Shown: positions 41,428 through 52,428 of the stretch, in pieces
How positions within the stretch are numbered: position 1 is the first letter of the stretch
Layout of the letters: every line of letters begins with the position of its first letter
Assembly: GCA_007644065.1 (NCBI GenBank)
Contig: VJWN01000024.1
Span: 447,902 to 511,901, forward strand
DNA length: 64,000 bases
Origin: Margaritispora aquatica
Taxonomy: Eukaryota > Ascomycota > Leotiomycetes > Helotiales > Discinellaceae
Direction: 5' to 3'
Translations under genes and position numbers: made by a program
The notes under the pieces: model-generated
The model's database searches: none
What the model was told of the DNA's origin: nothing
What the model saw: the letters and a program-made list of their open reading frames with translations, nothing else

Positions 41428-42814
41428 GTTGTCATTCGTCGAGAATATCCAAATCGCGATCTTGGTTCCGTGGAGGAAGTATTGTTGCGAGCCGCGAAGT
41501 GTTGTTCTTGGGGAAATCACTTCGGTCTTTGCGTCCAGACAATTGACAATATCAGTGCGTTTCGATCCACAGGATTGAATGCTTGCAGTTGGCTTATTAT
41601 ATGAACCTTGACGAATGTCTGTAAGGTTTGCTGAAAAGATATGGCAAATCAGAACGCTGGAGGGGGGAGGAGGTCTCGTTCAGACCCGGCTAAACTTGCC
41701 GCTCGGTACGCTCAACTCGAGCCGAAATCTCAACATTGCATCCTGAAAGTACATATTAGAAAGAATAAAATATCATATGGCAATTGTTTCTTGTTGTAAA
41801 TCTATATTGCTACTTCAACACTTGTTTCTAGTTTGTCAAAAACGTGTTCTAAACTCCGAAACTTGAGGTGGCATTGTTCGGAAATATCGAAGAATCAAAT
41901 TTGAAGAGTTGTCTTCGAATATTCATTGACATGCTAATCATATGCTGATTCTATGGAAGCAACCATGTCTTTGGTTATGAACTAATATCTCCCAACCTGA
42001 TTGAGTGCAGATAGCCAGAATGCGAAGCCGTAGAGAAAGCCGTAGTGGCTGGGCATAGCTATCGCTTCTTACATCATGATCATTTCTCTCTTTCCTAGGT
42101 ACCTCTTCGACTGTAACTTGCCATTCGAAGAATTAAGCATTGAGTAAGATCGAAGCATTGGCAGTAGAAGAAGGACAAAGCCTTTCATTAGACCTCCAAG
42201 AGGAGAACAGTCTGGTCTTATCTCGCAGCAAAGAAGCTTATCAAGCTTGCCTATACCTATTTGCTTCGTAGCCTTCAACCTTAGACCAAAATCATTGAGG
42301 CTTGACAAATTCTTTTCCTAGCAGTCTAAACTATACATGTAGACTGCCAAGGGGGGGTTTTTGTTTTCAAGTTCTAGTTCTGCCCCAGACCAGACCGAAG
42401 CGCCAGTGTCAGAGAACTACATAGAGTTCAATTAGACTTGCAAGATGCCAAAGATATGAGCAATAAAAAAAACAGAAAACCCGAGAGTCAGGAATGAATA
42501 TGAGCACAAAAAGAGGACTTTTTTTTGATCAGCATCTATTATATTATTTCTGTGGTTGTTTTGAAGGAATGTATAAGTCAATTCTGCTAGCATCTACTAC
42601 CAATTCAAGGAGCCCACAGGAAGAATCCCAGATTCTCGCCCTGCTCCTCTGAATCCCAAAGTCTAATTCAATAACCCCCTATTGCTCCCCACTGACACTA
42701 CTGTCCTGTGCCGCTCGTTGTGACAAAAAGAAAACGCTAATATTATTTACACTCATCGTCATACCAAACTAAGAATCGCTCGACTGTACTGAACCCTCAA
42801 GGAAGAGAGAACAT
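41428..42814. other. Intergenic spacer
   Basis: About 1.4 kb between the F-box-like start and the Egh16-like stop. Several T and A runs (for example 42465-42475, 42522-42528) but no gene. Confidence 0.55.
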
Positions 42815-43784
42815 TTACTCGTCCTGGACGAGGGAGCGAGCGAAGCGGCGCTTGGAGAGGTTGTACTCGATGGAGCGCTTCTTTGCGGCAGCAGATTGTG
42901 TGAAGGCAACCGATCCACCGAATGGACCTGCGAGAGCTGCGTTCTGGAGCTTGGCAACACAAACACCGGTTGCACCACCAACTGATCCGGAGCAGGTCAT
43001 GCCAGCTGGCATCTGAACCTTGACGGGGAAATCCATGGTGGATGCGGCGGAGAGACCACCAATGCCGATACCTGGGACATTCTGGGTGACCTCAGCAGTC
43101 TTGAATGCAGCTGGGTCGGTTCCTCCTGAAGTGGCATCAACCATTGCGGTCAATGGACCAGCTCCGTCCTGGTTGACTTGGTGGAAGGTCATCGAGACAG
43201 TTCCATCATCAGCGGTGGTTGGCAAGCCAGCTGCTGCTCCAGCGCCAGTGGCAGCCTTGACTGCTGTCTCCTTGGTGCCAGCTGGTGTCTTGGTACCACC
43301 GTTTGCAGCACGCTCACCGAGGGAGCGGCGCATAACATTGGCGGAGTGAATCTCACGAGCTGCAACCGCCGCGGTGCTGTTTGCATCACCTCCCATGAAG
43401 AGGGCGACCTGTGAAGATGTTAGATGACTATTGGTGATGACTGTGGATGAGGAAGAATGCTTACCATCTTGGATGCATCGACTGGTCCACCACCTTGAGT
43501 TCGGCCAAGAGCAGTGGCCTTGGTGGTTCCGATCTCCTTCTCACGAATGATGGAAGTATCGGCTTCCGATCCGCAAGCTGGGGTGGCACAATCTCTAGGA
43601 GTTCCGTCGGCGACTATGAGTCTGTTAGATGACTGCTGGTGATGATTGTAAGATCCAAAGAATGCTCACCAGAGAGACCAGGCATTGTTACACCGTTAGC
43701 ACCAACGACAGAGTCGATGACACCGTGTGCGAAGACATTGGTAGCAGCGAAGGCCACAAGGATGATTGCTGAAGAGTATTGCAT
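42815..43784 (-). CDS. Egh16-like (GAS1/MAS-type) secreted protein
   Basis: Three exons: 43784-43670, 43613-43465, 43408-42815; 285 aa. The N-terminus is a signal peptide (MQYSSAIILVAFAATNVFA) directly followed by HGVIDSVVGANG, the hallmark start of the Egh16-like family. Further family features are the TPRDCATPACGSEADTSIIR block, GRTQGGGPVDASK, and a C-terminal Gly/Ala-rich domain with two cysteines around TCSGSVGGATGVC. Members are secreted during appressorium formation and early plant or insect infection in several fungi, but the molecular function is unknown. The C-terminus is basic and Ser/Arg-rich. The two 56-bp introns are 71 % identical to each other (see findings). A TATA box lies at 43961-43968. 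Confidence 0.9.
43409..43464 (-). repeat. Twin intron 2 (56 bp, matches intron 1)
   Basis: Same length and same position of donor, branch point and acceptor as the intron 149 bp upstream in the transcript. Similarity covers both ends and the centre; a central 8-base block is different. Confidence 0.7.
43614..43669 (-). repeat. Twin intron 1 (56 bp, matches intron 2)
   Basis: Aligned without gaps to the intron at 43409-43464 with 40 of 56 identical positions, including 12 consecutive bases around the CTAAC branch point. It suggests copying of one intron into the other or a common mobile origin. Confidence 0.7.
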
Positions 43785-43960
43785 TTTGAAGGTTGTGTAG
43801 GTGAACTAAAAGAACCAAGAAATGATATTAAAATGATAGGAATGAAAGTTGATATGCGACCGGCGCCGGGCTGAGAAGTTGAAAGATAGAAGAAGAGATG
43901 AAGAGAAGACTGTAGATGCTGATGATGAGAGAAAAGATAGTTTGGACGGCATTGAGGTTG

Positions 43961-43968
43961 CTCTTATA
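43961..43968 (-). promoter_or_regulatory. TATA box of the Egh16-like gene
   Basis: TATAAGAG on the minus strand, about 180 bp upstream of the start codon. Confidence 0.45.
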
Positions 43969-45450
43969 GAATTCAGAGATGCTACCAAGCCACGCCGGGT
44001 AGAGTGCGGTATGGGCGTCGTCAGAAAGCTTGGTTGAGGGAAAGAACAGATGCCGCGGCTTGGTATGACCGTGCCAGCTTTCTGACAACGGATGCAGACT
44101 TGCATGTTTTGGACATTCATCACGGATCTGGTGAAAAACCGGTGATACCAGGACGAGGCGGTCAAAATGGAGCTCGGATTTTCCGTATTTTCATTAGACA
44201 AGTGCTTTTGTGTAGCGTTCTAATCTGAGTCCCTAGATTCTGAAGCCCCGATTGGGTTCAGAGAGCTTGAAGGATACGAAGTGGAGAAGGAAATGGTTGT
44301 TTTGGACGGATGTTCCAAATATCAGATAGTTTTCTAGAATACCGGTAGGAGGATCAGACTGTTTTGTTGATTAATGCAGTCAAAGATCAGCCACTAGGAG
44401 CGGATCTTTGCGGATCAACGACAAGGCCTGGCCACGATTAAGCCTCCAAAATTCATAATAATTGAGGCTGAACGTCCACTTGTTTGAATCTTAAGCTGAT
44501 TAACCTATGCAGATCTGGGGATCAGAGATTCGATTGGTTGACCATCTGTTTCTGACGAGGAGTTGAGATGAAGATGAAAACAATTCTGTATCAGCCACTC
44601 ATGGAAGTTTGTCAGACAAGCTGAGACTGCAAGAAGGGGTTAATTCTCAAACACTCTGACCTCCAGACTTGAAGATGAGCTTGAACATCAAGTGGAAAGC
44701 CCGAGCAAAACGAGTACGACCGTGGCAAACAAACACTTGTACCTCTCATTACACTTACAAAATGAGCAATTCCAACAAACACTCTAGGATCATTCCTTTT
44801 CCAGCCCCGCTCCATGGAGAGAGAGCATGCAAATCCAAACAGTGTTTGGAACACTTGCATCAGCTTTTTGTTCCAAGACTACCAACTCAGCCACTAAGCC
44901 GTGAAGGATTCAACAAGATAGCGGTCGAGATGATCGTCTGGACTTTGATGCTTTGATCACTCGGATAACAGCACCGCTGTGATGAGTATTCTCTCCATAC
45001 GAAGCTACAAAGAGCGACGGAGCTCGATAATCATCCGATGGATAGAAGGAGTCACTCCTTTACAGCAGTGATGCTACCGTATGCCATATTGCTGTACGGA
45101 GGAGAAAAGCTCCGTTCATGCATTTCCATGCTTCGACATCCATTTCGTGAGTTGGGCAGTGAGTAAAACACTCTTGGATAGACAGCCCGCATCGAGGAGC
45201 GAAAGCGAGAAGATTGTCAAAGCTAAGGGAGAGGCTTTCTCAACTTGAGGTGTTTCACAAATTTGGTTGAGGTTCAAGCTGTGGATATGGTGGAGAAGAG
45301 GAGATGTGATGTTGTTTTCTCGAAACAACAAAGCGCGCGACAGAAGGCATATTAGGACTAGTGTGCTCACAGATCCCGTGATCTATCCGGATCATGTGAT
45401 TTTCAATCCAGCCTGCCCTGAGTTCTTCTTTGCCCCTCTACTCTTTCGCC

Positions 45451-45514
45451 TTCTATTCTTCTATTCTTCTATTCTTCTATTCTTCTATTCTTCTATTCTT
45501 CTATTCTTCTATTC
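45451..45514 (+). repeat. 8-bp tandem repeat (ttctattc x8)
   Basis: Eight perfect copies; continues into a degenerate ttcttc tail. Confidence 0.9.
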
Positions 45515-48500
45515 TTCTTCTCTTCTCTACCAAACGAACTTCCAAATCTCTAGTCGAAAACCCATCTTGCACCATGTGAACCATTCGGTATCTCGCTATT
45601 TCGGAATTGGACATATTTCTCTTGCAAAGAAAGCTTACTGCACATCTTCCTTCTCGTCTTCTCTAATTTCTTGGCCTTACTTAACTTTAGCGTTCGTTAA
45701 GTCGTCTTTCCTCGCTTGTCGCATACCTGATGAATGAAATGGCTTCGATTTTCCTGAGTTCAGTCCTGCTCCGAGGAATTCAAGTTCGTCCGTATCAGGC
45801 CATGTCCCAATATTCGACCAGGCCTCGCGATCTGGATTATGGAGTATCAAAGCTCATCTGCAGCAGTCCAATGGAATCGTGCACAGCTTTTCTGACGGCC
45901 TGGAACACATGGTTGTCAGCTCCACGTGTGGGATGATCTAGATCTTATCAGACCAAATCTGGGAATGTCCGCAGCCCATGAATGCTAGCTAAATCACATT
46001 TACATCCCTTTCTCATTGCTGGAAATCATTATTGTGGGTTCGATGTTCAAGCTAAAGCAGGTTTTGCTTCTCCTTCCCTTCCCGCATCGTGCTCCTTGAG
46101 GAGCTGAATCGGAAGAACTCTCTTCTTGTGGTGAACCTTATCGAGGCAGATATACATTTGGGCGGGCGGTGAGTCGTTTTCTCAGCTTTCGACTCTAGTA
46201 AATTTGACCAGCCAAAACTTCTCAGTTCTGAGAACCTAGAGGCTCGTCTCTTTATGGAGGGGAGGGAGCGATTAATCACTTGATGGCAGCAAAAGGCCAG
46301 AACTGGAAGTTCGCAATCCCACAACTGTTACCATGTCACTAGTAGGTAAGGTCGGCCCCTCCTTCAGCTGAGTCGCCTGCAGCCATTCACCGACTGTGGC
46401 ACATCAACTCAAGCCTCAAGCCTCATCTTGCAGCCTTTTGAATCGGTTCTTAGGATGGGCGTTTCGATGACGGAGAATCTTTCATATCAGGTGAGAGTTA
46501 GTCACTGTTATGCATTCCACTTCTATATCTGGACTTTTGACCCCGCTACTAGCACATAGGAGCCAGATTCAGCCTGTCCACTGTGACAGACACCACCCAC
46601 ATCAGATTCAATTCTATAAAATACTCTCGATGTCTCATACGCCGTTCCATTTTCAAAGGGATCTAGCTGAAGCTAGTTCATTAGATTTTCGCAAAGTGTG
46701 AGCTGGTACGAATGATTTCTCATTTTCGGATTAGTGGTCAATACGAGCCTCCCAACCACCCCCGATGATATGCTTCAAGCCTCCACACATTCGTCCTGGT
46801 CCATCATCATTGAAGCCAAGACACATGTGGACAAGAAAATCGGCATCTGAAAATCTGCCATACAAACAGGCTCCGATTCACAAGAATACCTTCGGCAGCA
46901 ACTCCATAAATAATATTCTCCATCAATCTCCAAATAGGCTCATGGACGATTATGCACGACGTTCATCACTCGACATGCCGCGCATCGTCCCCTGGCTAGA
47001 AGAGAAAAGGTGAGTTGCATGATTCGAACCACATAGACATGTACTCATACACGGACATCTTTCGCGCGCCTTACGCATCTAAACGCGAGATCCAGGCGAG
47101 GCGGAAAGGAAAACGAGCTGAATTGGCCTGCACCTCAGTGCACACACCCAATGAAAGGCTTAGAAAACGACTCATGCTGTTAGCCGAACCGACTGATGCC
47201 AGCTGAAATGTGAAATATCCTCACAAGACCATCCTTCCATCCACAGGGAGCCATTTATTATTATTCAATATTATTATTTTTTGATCCTCTCAGGAGTCAG
47301 GTGTCGGAAATCCGCTCGGATATCGGATCTTAGGTTGTGCATAGTGTGAGGTCTCATTACCGGTATGGATGTTCTTCGACTGGCGCTTCATGGGACCGAT
47401 GTAGGACTACGGAAAGTGTTGTCATTTTAGGTCTGGTGTGAATCAATGTTGCCATGAACAACCCTGCTGGCCGTTCGCTGACACCAAAACCTGGTCTTTA
47501 TGTGATCGCGTCAAATCAGCATGCTGACGCCGTGTACGTACGACCACAAACCAAACAAATCAGCAACATCAGCAACGTCGAGACCTCTTACGCTGGAGGC
47601 GACATTCAAGCAGTAACTATTGGTCAGAATACGGCGTCACGAAGGAAGTTTGCGCGCTTGACGATTTCCGTCGATATGTGAGAAGTCTTTCTTATGGTAC
47701 TATGGTAGGGGTAAAACTTGCAACTAGAGAAAACTGGCACTCGACACTCGTTTATGAGGCGTCAACCTCGTCTGATCTGAGGATCTGCGAACAAGGGAAG
47801 CTGATAAAGCCCCCCCACTAGCCCGCTAGGCCACACCAGGCCCTGCGTCGGCCCAGCACACAGACACATTTCGTACAGCCCTACGACGCGACTATGGGCT
47901 ACGCTCGTTTCGGGAGAGTGTCTCGGCGCTAATGCCAGATGTGGGGTGTGACTTTGGTGGTGCGGGTTGGACAAGGCCCCTCCATCTTATTCTCTTGTGC
48001 TGCTGTTGTGTAACAACTAGCGAGCTGGGAAACCCACTCTGGAGGAGGGCGTTTTGGCAGTTTGTTGTAGCAAAGTGTGCTGGGCTAAATTACTCGATCT
48101 TCTACCTCGACTGCTTACTATGAGCTGACAATAAACTGGATATAGTTTGGTTAATGGCGACAAACGAAACAGTACCAGTACATCCACTCGTACTTCATCA
48201 AGGTTGTCAATCGACAGGGGAAGCTCGAGTCCCTCAACCTTGCAGAGCCATGATAAAATGAATGCCAAGATATTCCACCTTCCATTGCATATCCACAACC
48301 ACCATCACCGCTGCATTTTACCTTTGCATGCATGCGCGTCAGACAGTAGCTCGAGTTGTCGGGCTGACGCTACACTTCTTTGCGACCTCATGTCTCTCCT
48401 TGTTGCAACTAATCAGCGGGTGCAAGCCACCATGATCCATCTCCTGAGATGCGGCGCACTAGGATTGCTACATAATGCCGCTTTCTCCCTCCTCTGAGAA

Positions 48501-48567
48501 ACCTCTGGCTTAGTTCCTCTCGTGCTCTGATCTTTACCTCATCTCATCATCTTTCTCAGTTATTAAA

Positions 48568-49498
48568 ATGCCTGTCCTTTCCGGAACCATATCTCACAGT
48601 CATGGAACATCCTGCTCATCAATTCTTTATTTTTTTCTGGGTTGTACAATCCTCGCCGTTGGTGCTGTCATCCTAAGACGACGATGCAAGCCCTCCTCAA
48701 AGTCGGATACTCAGCATACTTCTCAATTTGAGACCCATTTTCTGCCAAAGGGTTCAGAGAAATCCGACTTTTCTTTCGCGGACCATCATCTCAATCATTC
48801 GCACTCACACTCGCACTCACATCCACCTCCTCCGCCTCCAATCTCACCACACGCCCTACCATTTACACCACCGAGACTATTCACGTCATCCTTTTCTATG
48901 GGAAGCGGCGTTGATGAAAAGCTGCCCTCAAACGAGTACTACGATTCACCAACAGAGATGACCTTCTCATCTTTTGACACATTCGATCCTCTGAAGGTCA
49001 GAAAATCAGGAGAAGAGATGAGTATGCCGAGACGAAGGAGCTATACCAAAACAAGCTCCAATGGTAGCTCAATCAGCGGTGAGATTTTGCAGGTAAGCCG
49101 GGCCTTATCTTTTCTTCCCGACGTTTTAAGGTGTGCAAAAAAACTCGCAATGAGGGAATGATGATGATCCTGTCAGCACTCAAATTTAACCATTTTCATC
49201 ACATCAATCCACCAAACAGACGATCGCCTTGACAGCATCTGAGACACTGCTAACAGACTCCCCAAGGCACCATCATTCCGTCGGCACACCCGCGTTTACG
49301 GCTCCTCTTCACCCTGTCTCGCATGTGAGGAGAGTGAGCGACGAATGTCAGCTTGACTCATGGAACGCGGCCTATCACCAAGTGCACCGCCCACCTTTGA
49401 AGAGCTGGGCATGGAAATCATCCGGGATGAGAGCTGGAAAGTCGGCTTTGATCCTGAGGCTTTTCAATGAAGCATTAGCTTCAGAGAGAAAAATATGA
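48568..49498 (+). CDS. Hypothetical single-pass membrane protein
   Basis: Two exons: 48568-49092 and 49220-49498 (127-bp intron); 267 aa. One membrane segment (about 17-38, ILYFFLGCTILAVGAVI) is followed by an RRRCK stop-transfer patch, suggesting a short lumenal or extracellular N-terminus and a long cytoplasmic tail. The tail carries a His-Ser repeat (HSHSHSHSH) next to six prolines, and Ser-rich segments with many possible phosphorylation sites (RRRSYTKTSSNGSS). Exon 2 adds a Trp/His-containing end (HRPPLKSWAWK). No known domain. The architecture resembles small fungal-specific membrane proteins of unknown role. Confidence 0.6.
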
Positions 49499-52428
49499 AA
49501 AAGGGGGAGGCTGGTGCACTGATAGGTCACGTGAGTAAACATAATCGGGCCTTCGGGTTCGAAACACGACGGGTGGGGTTCTTGGTGAGAAATTGGGTTC
49601 CGGTAAGAGATGTGGCTGTGCTGGAGACTCTGGGACGAGGCAACAATACGAATGGGGTTTTCAAGAGATCTGGCTGGATGTATCATACGAAGATCCATCA
49701 ATCTGTGTGTTTGCTCCAGCTGGGATCCAGGGGCAAAGAAACAAACGAGCGAGGCGAGAAATAGAAATTGTGGGGCGAGGGGCGACTACGACACGAATCC
49801 ACAACTCAGCTATCAATATCTTTCTAGGACTGCACACCGAGAAATTCTACGCTCAGCAGGCATTTCAAAAACAAAAAAAAGTATACATCTTTAAATCTGG
49901 GAAGTGGGGGATGTTCGGTTGGGACTCTCGTGTTGGTGTATTTTGGGGGTTGTTGGTTGTGCCTGTAGGTAGGCATGGGCGTGTCTGAGGCGCGCTTGTT
50001 AGCGGCGTCAAGTTTCTTGGAGTCTGGGATTGTGATTGTGGGTTGGTTGGCTGTGCTTCTTACGGATTTTCACGAGCCTGACTGGGTATATGTAACTTTG
50101 GATACTCGGTCTCGATGGCGATTGTGCCGCCGAGGCGGTTGGTTTGGGGCGATGGGGTGGTAATAGAATACATGAAGCTCAGGCTCACTTGCGAGGAATA
50201 GTTGAATACGGGCTGCATTTCTGGGTTGGGATTGGAGGTTCATACGATGGGTTGGATTGCGAGGTTTCTCTGTTCATACTCCGTTTTAGTCTAATGCCAA
50301 AAGAAAAATTTCCAATGTATTCATAACACCCTTGAACGAGTTTGTGATGGCGGTGGGAACTGGTACGAATGGGAGCCTTTCAGTCTGATTATGGCTAGCT
50401 GAGTATGATTCCGACACCAATGAATAGCAAGGAATCATGGCCACCTTTAATCTCGGCTTGCCTCTACGAGAGGAGCTCGTGATGAGAAACAAAGATTCAG
50501 CTAGGCCTTATCCTAGAACGAGTGGGGTTAGATTCTCCTTTCCTGCTGAAGATATGTAAGTCTTCTAATATGGATCGCAGATTGCAGCATCTGGCATGGA
50601 TCCTCGATGCAAGATTGTTGGCGGAGATATCTCGCTCAAAGCCGCCGTATAGAGGGAAGGGGGTCTGGCTTCACAAAACATATCTTAGCCTGGCTATGCC
50701 ACCAAAACAAATCATCGTAAGCCAGAGGAGACACAGGAAACACGGGGTATTGTTGGTATCGCATTTGGAGTACGTATTGTGGTTGCCTGAGAAGAGAATC
50801 CCCTGTCCCATTCTAAGAGGTGAGAGAGAGACAGTGTCGCATTGGCCTGTTTACCTACCACATGAAGGTCTTAATCTTGAAAGACTCAATCTCAAATATA
50901 CACTGCCAGATATGATACACTAAGCACAGGATATAGGACGGATGTGGTCTAGACATGAAGGCTTGCTCGCGTGAGGGTGCAAATTTCAAATTCGAAAACT
51001 CGAGACCGGGACTTCGATGAGAATTGTTCCAAGTCCAAATATCCAGAACAACGGCACACGTGTAGAATCAGAGTTGTTGGATGATGAAATAGTCACGGTC
51101 TTTTTTAGCAAGCTAGTCGTTTCTAGAATATCTTCTACATCATATAGTTGTTGAGGGGGACATCTTTGGACTTTGCCTCAAAGTTGAACTGCTGGCGAAA
51201 ATAGCGACAACCCATCGCCTTTCTCACAAGGAATTAATAAAGTTTTATTCCAATACACCAGGCTGTTTCGATTTGTAATTGATCGCCCCAACCTAGAAAG
51301 CTCTTCATATCAGACGCTTCCCTACACCACACCCCAGCCATCACCAGGCCATCGATCGACCCTATCCGCAAAATCCACATTGCAAAAAGACTATCCTTCC
51401 AACAAGCCAACAGCGAAACCTGCCCATGTCTTACAAATCTCTATTACCATCACAAATACCTTTTTTCCCGTCCGTTTACGGCGCAAGTCATCTCGTCACA
51501 CAAGCTGCTGCATGTTGCATCGTCACTAAGACGCATTGAGGGCCTAGAACTTGCTACCACCAGAGCCACTCAACAGCTTAATGTAGAAAGTGTCCTTCTA
51601 TCCCAGTCTATTAGGTACAGAAGATATCCGCTGAAGAAAAGAAAATCTCATGCATGATACAGCACATCGCACCGCACCGCAACCGCAACTGCATCACATC
51701 ACATCACATCACTATATGCAATGCACAACACAAACCAAACCAACACGGCACGGCACAGCACAGCACGGTATGACAGAGTTGAAGAAATCAAATCCCACCA
51801 CCAAGTCCGCATTGCCTTGCATGATCTTCACAGACTGAAAGACCAAACTTCTGACCGACCGCAATGTGTCAACGCCATGTTGGCATCATAGTTTGTCTGC
51901 ACGGATTGAACCAACACTTGTCCACTCGCTAAACACTCACCGTCAACTCAACCAACCAATGATGCATGCATCATAATACTGATTCGACGAACGAGAAAGA
52001 TGCATCTAGAGTCGCCCAATCAATGATGTTGTGAAATAGGCAGAGAAAGAAGAAAGAAATAAGCGGTCAAGTTGAGGTGGTGCCAAGTTTTCAAATCGCA
52101 CCAGGCCATAACCATAACCAACATTGCAAATCCATTACCTCCGGAGATAGAAGAAAGTATAGAGAATAAGGTGAGCTCTTATTGGAGCTTAGGGCCCAGG
52201 CCGGCTATCCTCATCTTTAATCCGTCTTCATCCCTTAGATTTAGCCACCCTTTCATCCCATCCCAGCTTATATACATGCCAATTCGAGCCATACTTTACA
52301 TTCATCACAATCATAATCATCATGTGCTAGCCCCTAATTAGAATACCCCATTCGGTTTGCGTTGCCTTCCCCTCCCACCTCTATACACAGATCGCTCCCA
52401 TAATACCAAGCAAGTAAGCAAAGAAGCA
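49499..52428. other. 2.9-kb spacer
   Basis: Between the membrane-protein gene and the 3' end of the LRR gene. Contains TCACGTGA at 49527-49534, CACGTG at 51058-51063, a (catca)n run at 51692-51712 and a (ggcac/agcac)n run at 51746-51767. No supported gene; short frames lack domains. Confidence 0.5.
51692..51767 (+). repeat. Two short pentanucleotide microsatellites
   Basis: (catca)4 at 51692-51712 and (ggcac/agcac)4-5 at 51746-51767, separated by CA-rich sequence. Confidence 0.7.

Larger units (their letters stand above)
43785..48567. other. 4.8-kb gene-poor region
   Basis: The longest stretch without a supported gene. Contains an 8-bp tandem repeat at 45451-45514 and scattered short plus frames (for example 46765-47013 and 47015-47206, the first ending at a good donor GTGAGT) without domains. 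No terminal repeats, transposase or reverse transcriptase fragments were recognised on either strand. It could serve as a long regulatory region between the divergent Egh16-like and membrane-protein genes, or contain unrecognised non-coding transcripts. Confidence 0.45.

Noticed and set aside
41428..41520. Upstream extension of the F-box-like gene
   Set aside because: The frame is open but starts only with GTG; the first ATG is at 41427 and has a plausible N-terminus.
45267..45737. 156-codon plus frame with Phe/Tyr/Ser repeats
   Set aside because: Encoded by the 8-bp ttctattc array; not a credible protein.
47015..47045. tRNA T-loop-like word gattcgaacc
   Set aside because: The adjoining T-stem does not pair and no acceptor stem, D-arm or anticodon arm can be built around it.
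46765..47206. Two adjacent short plus frames with a GTGAGT donor between them
   Set aside because: They could form a small spliced gene, but no acceptor/phase combination yields recognisable protein and the composition is low complexity.
49545..49575. Second T-loop-like word (gggttcgaaac)
   Set aside because: Stem pairing is incomplete and there is no cloverleaf within the expected distance.
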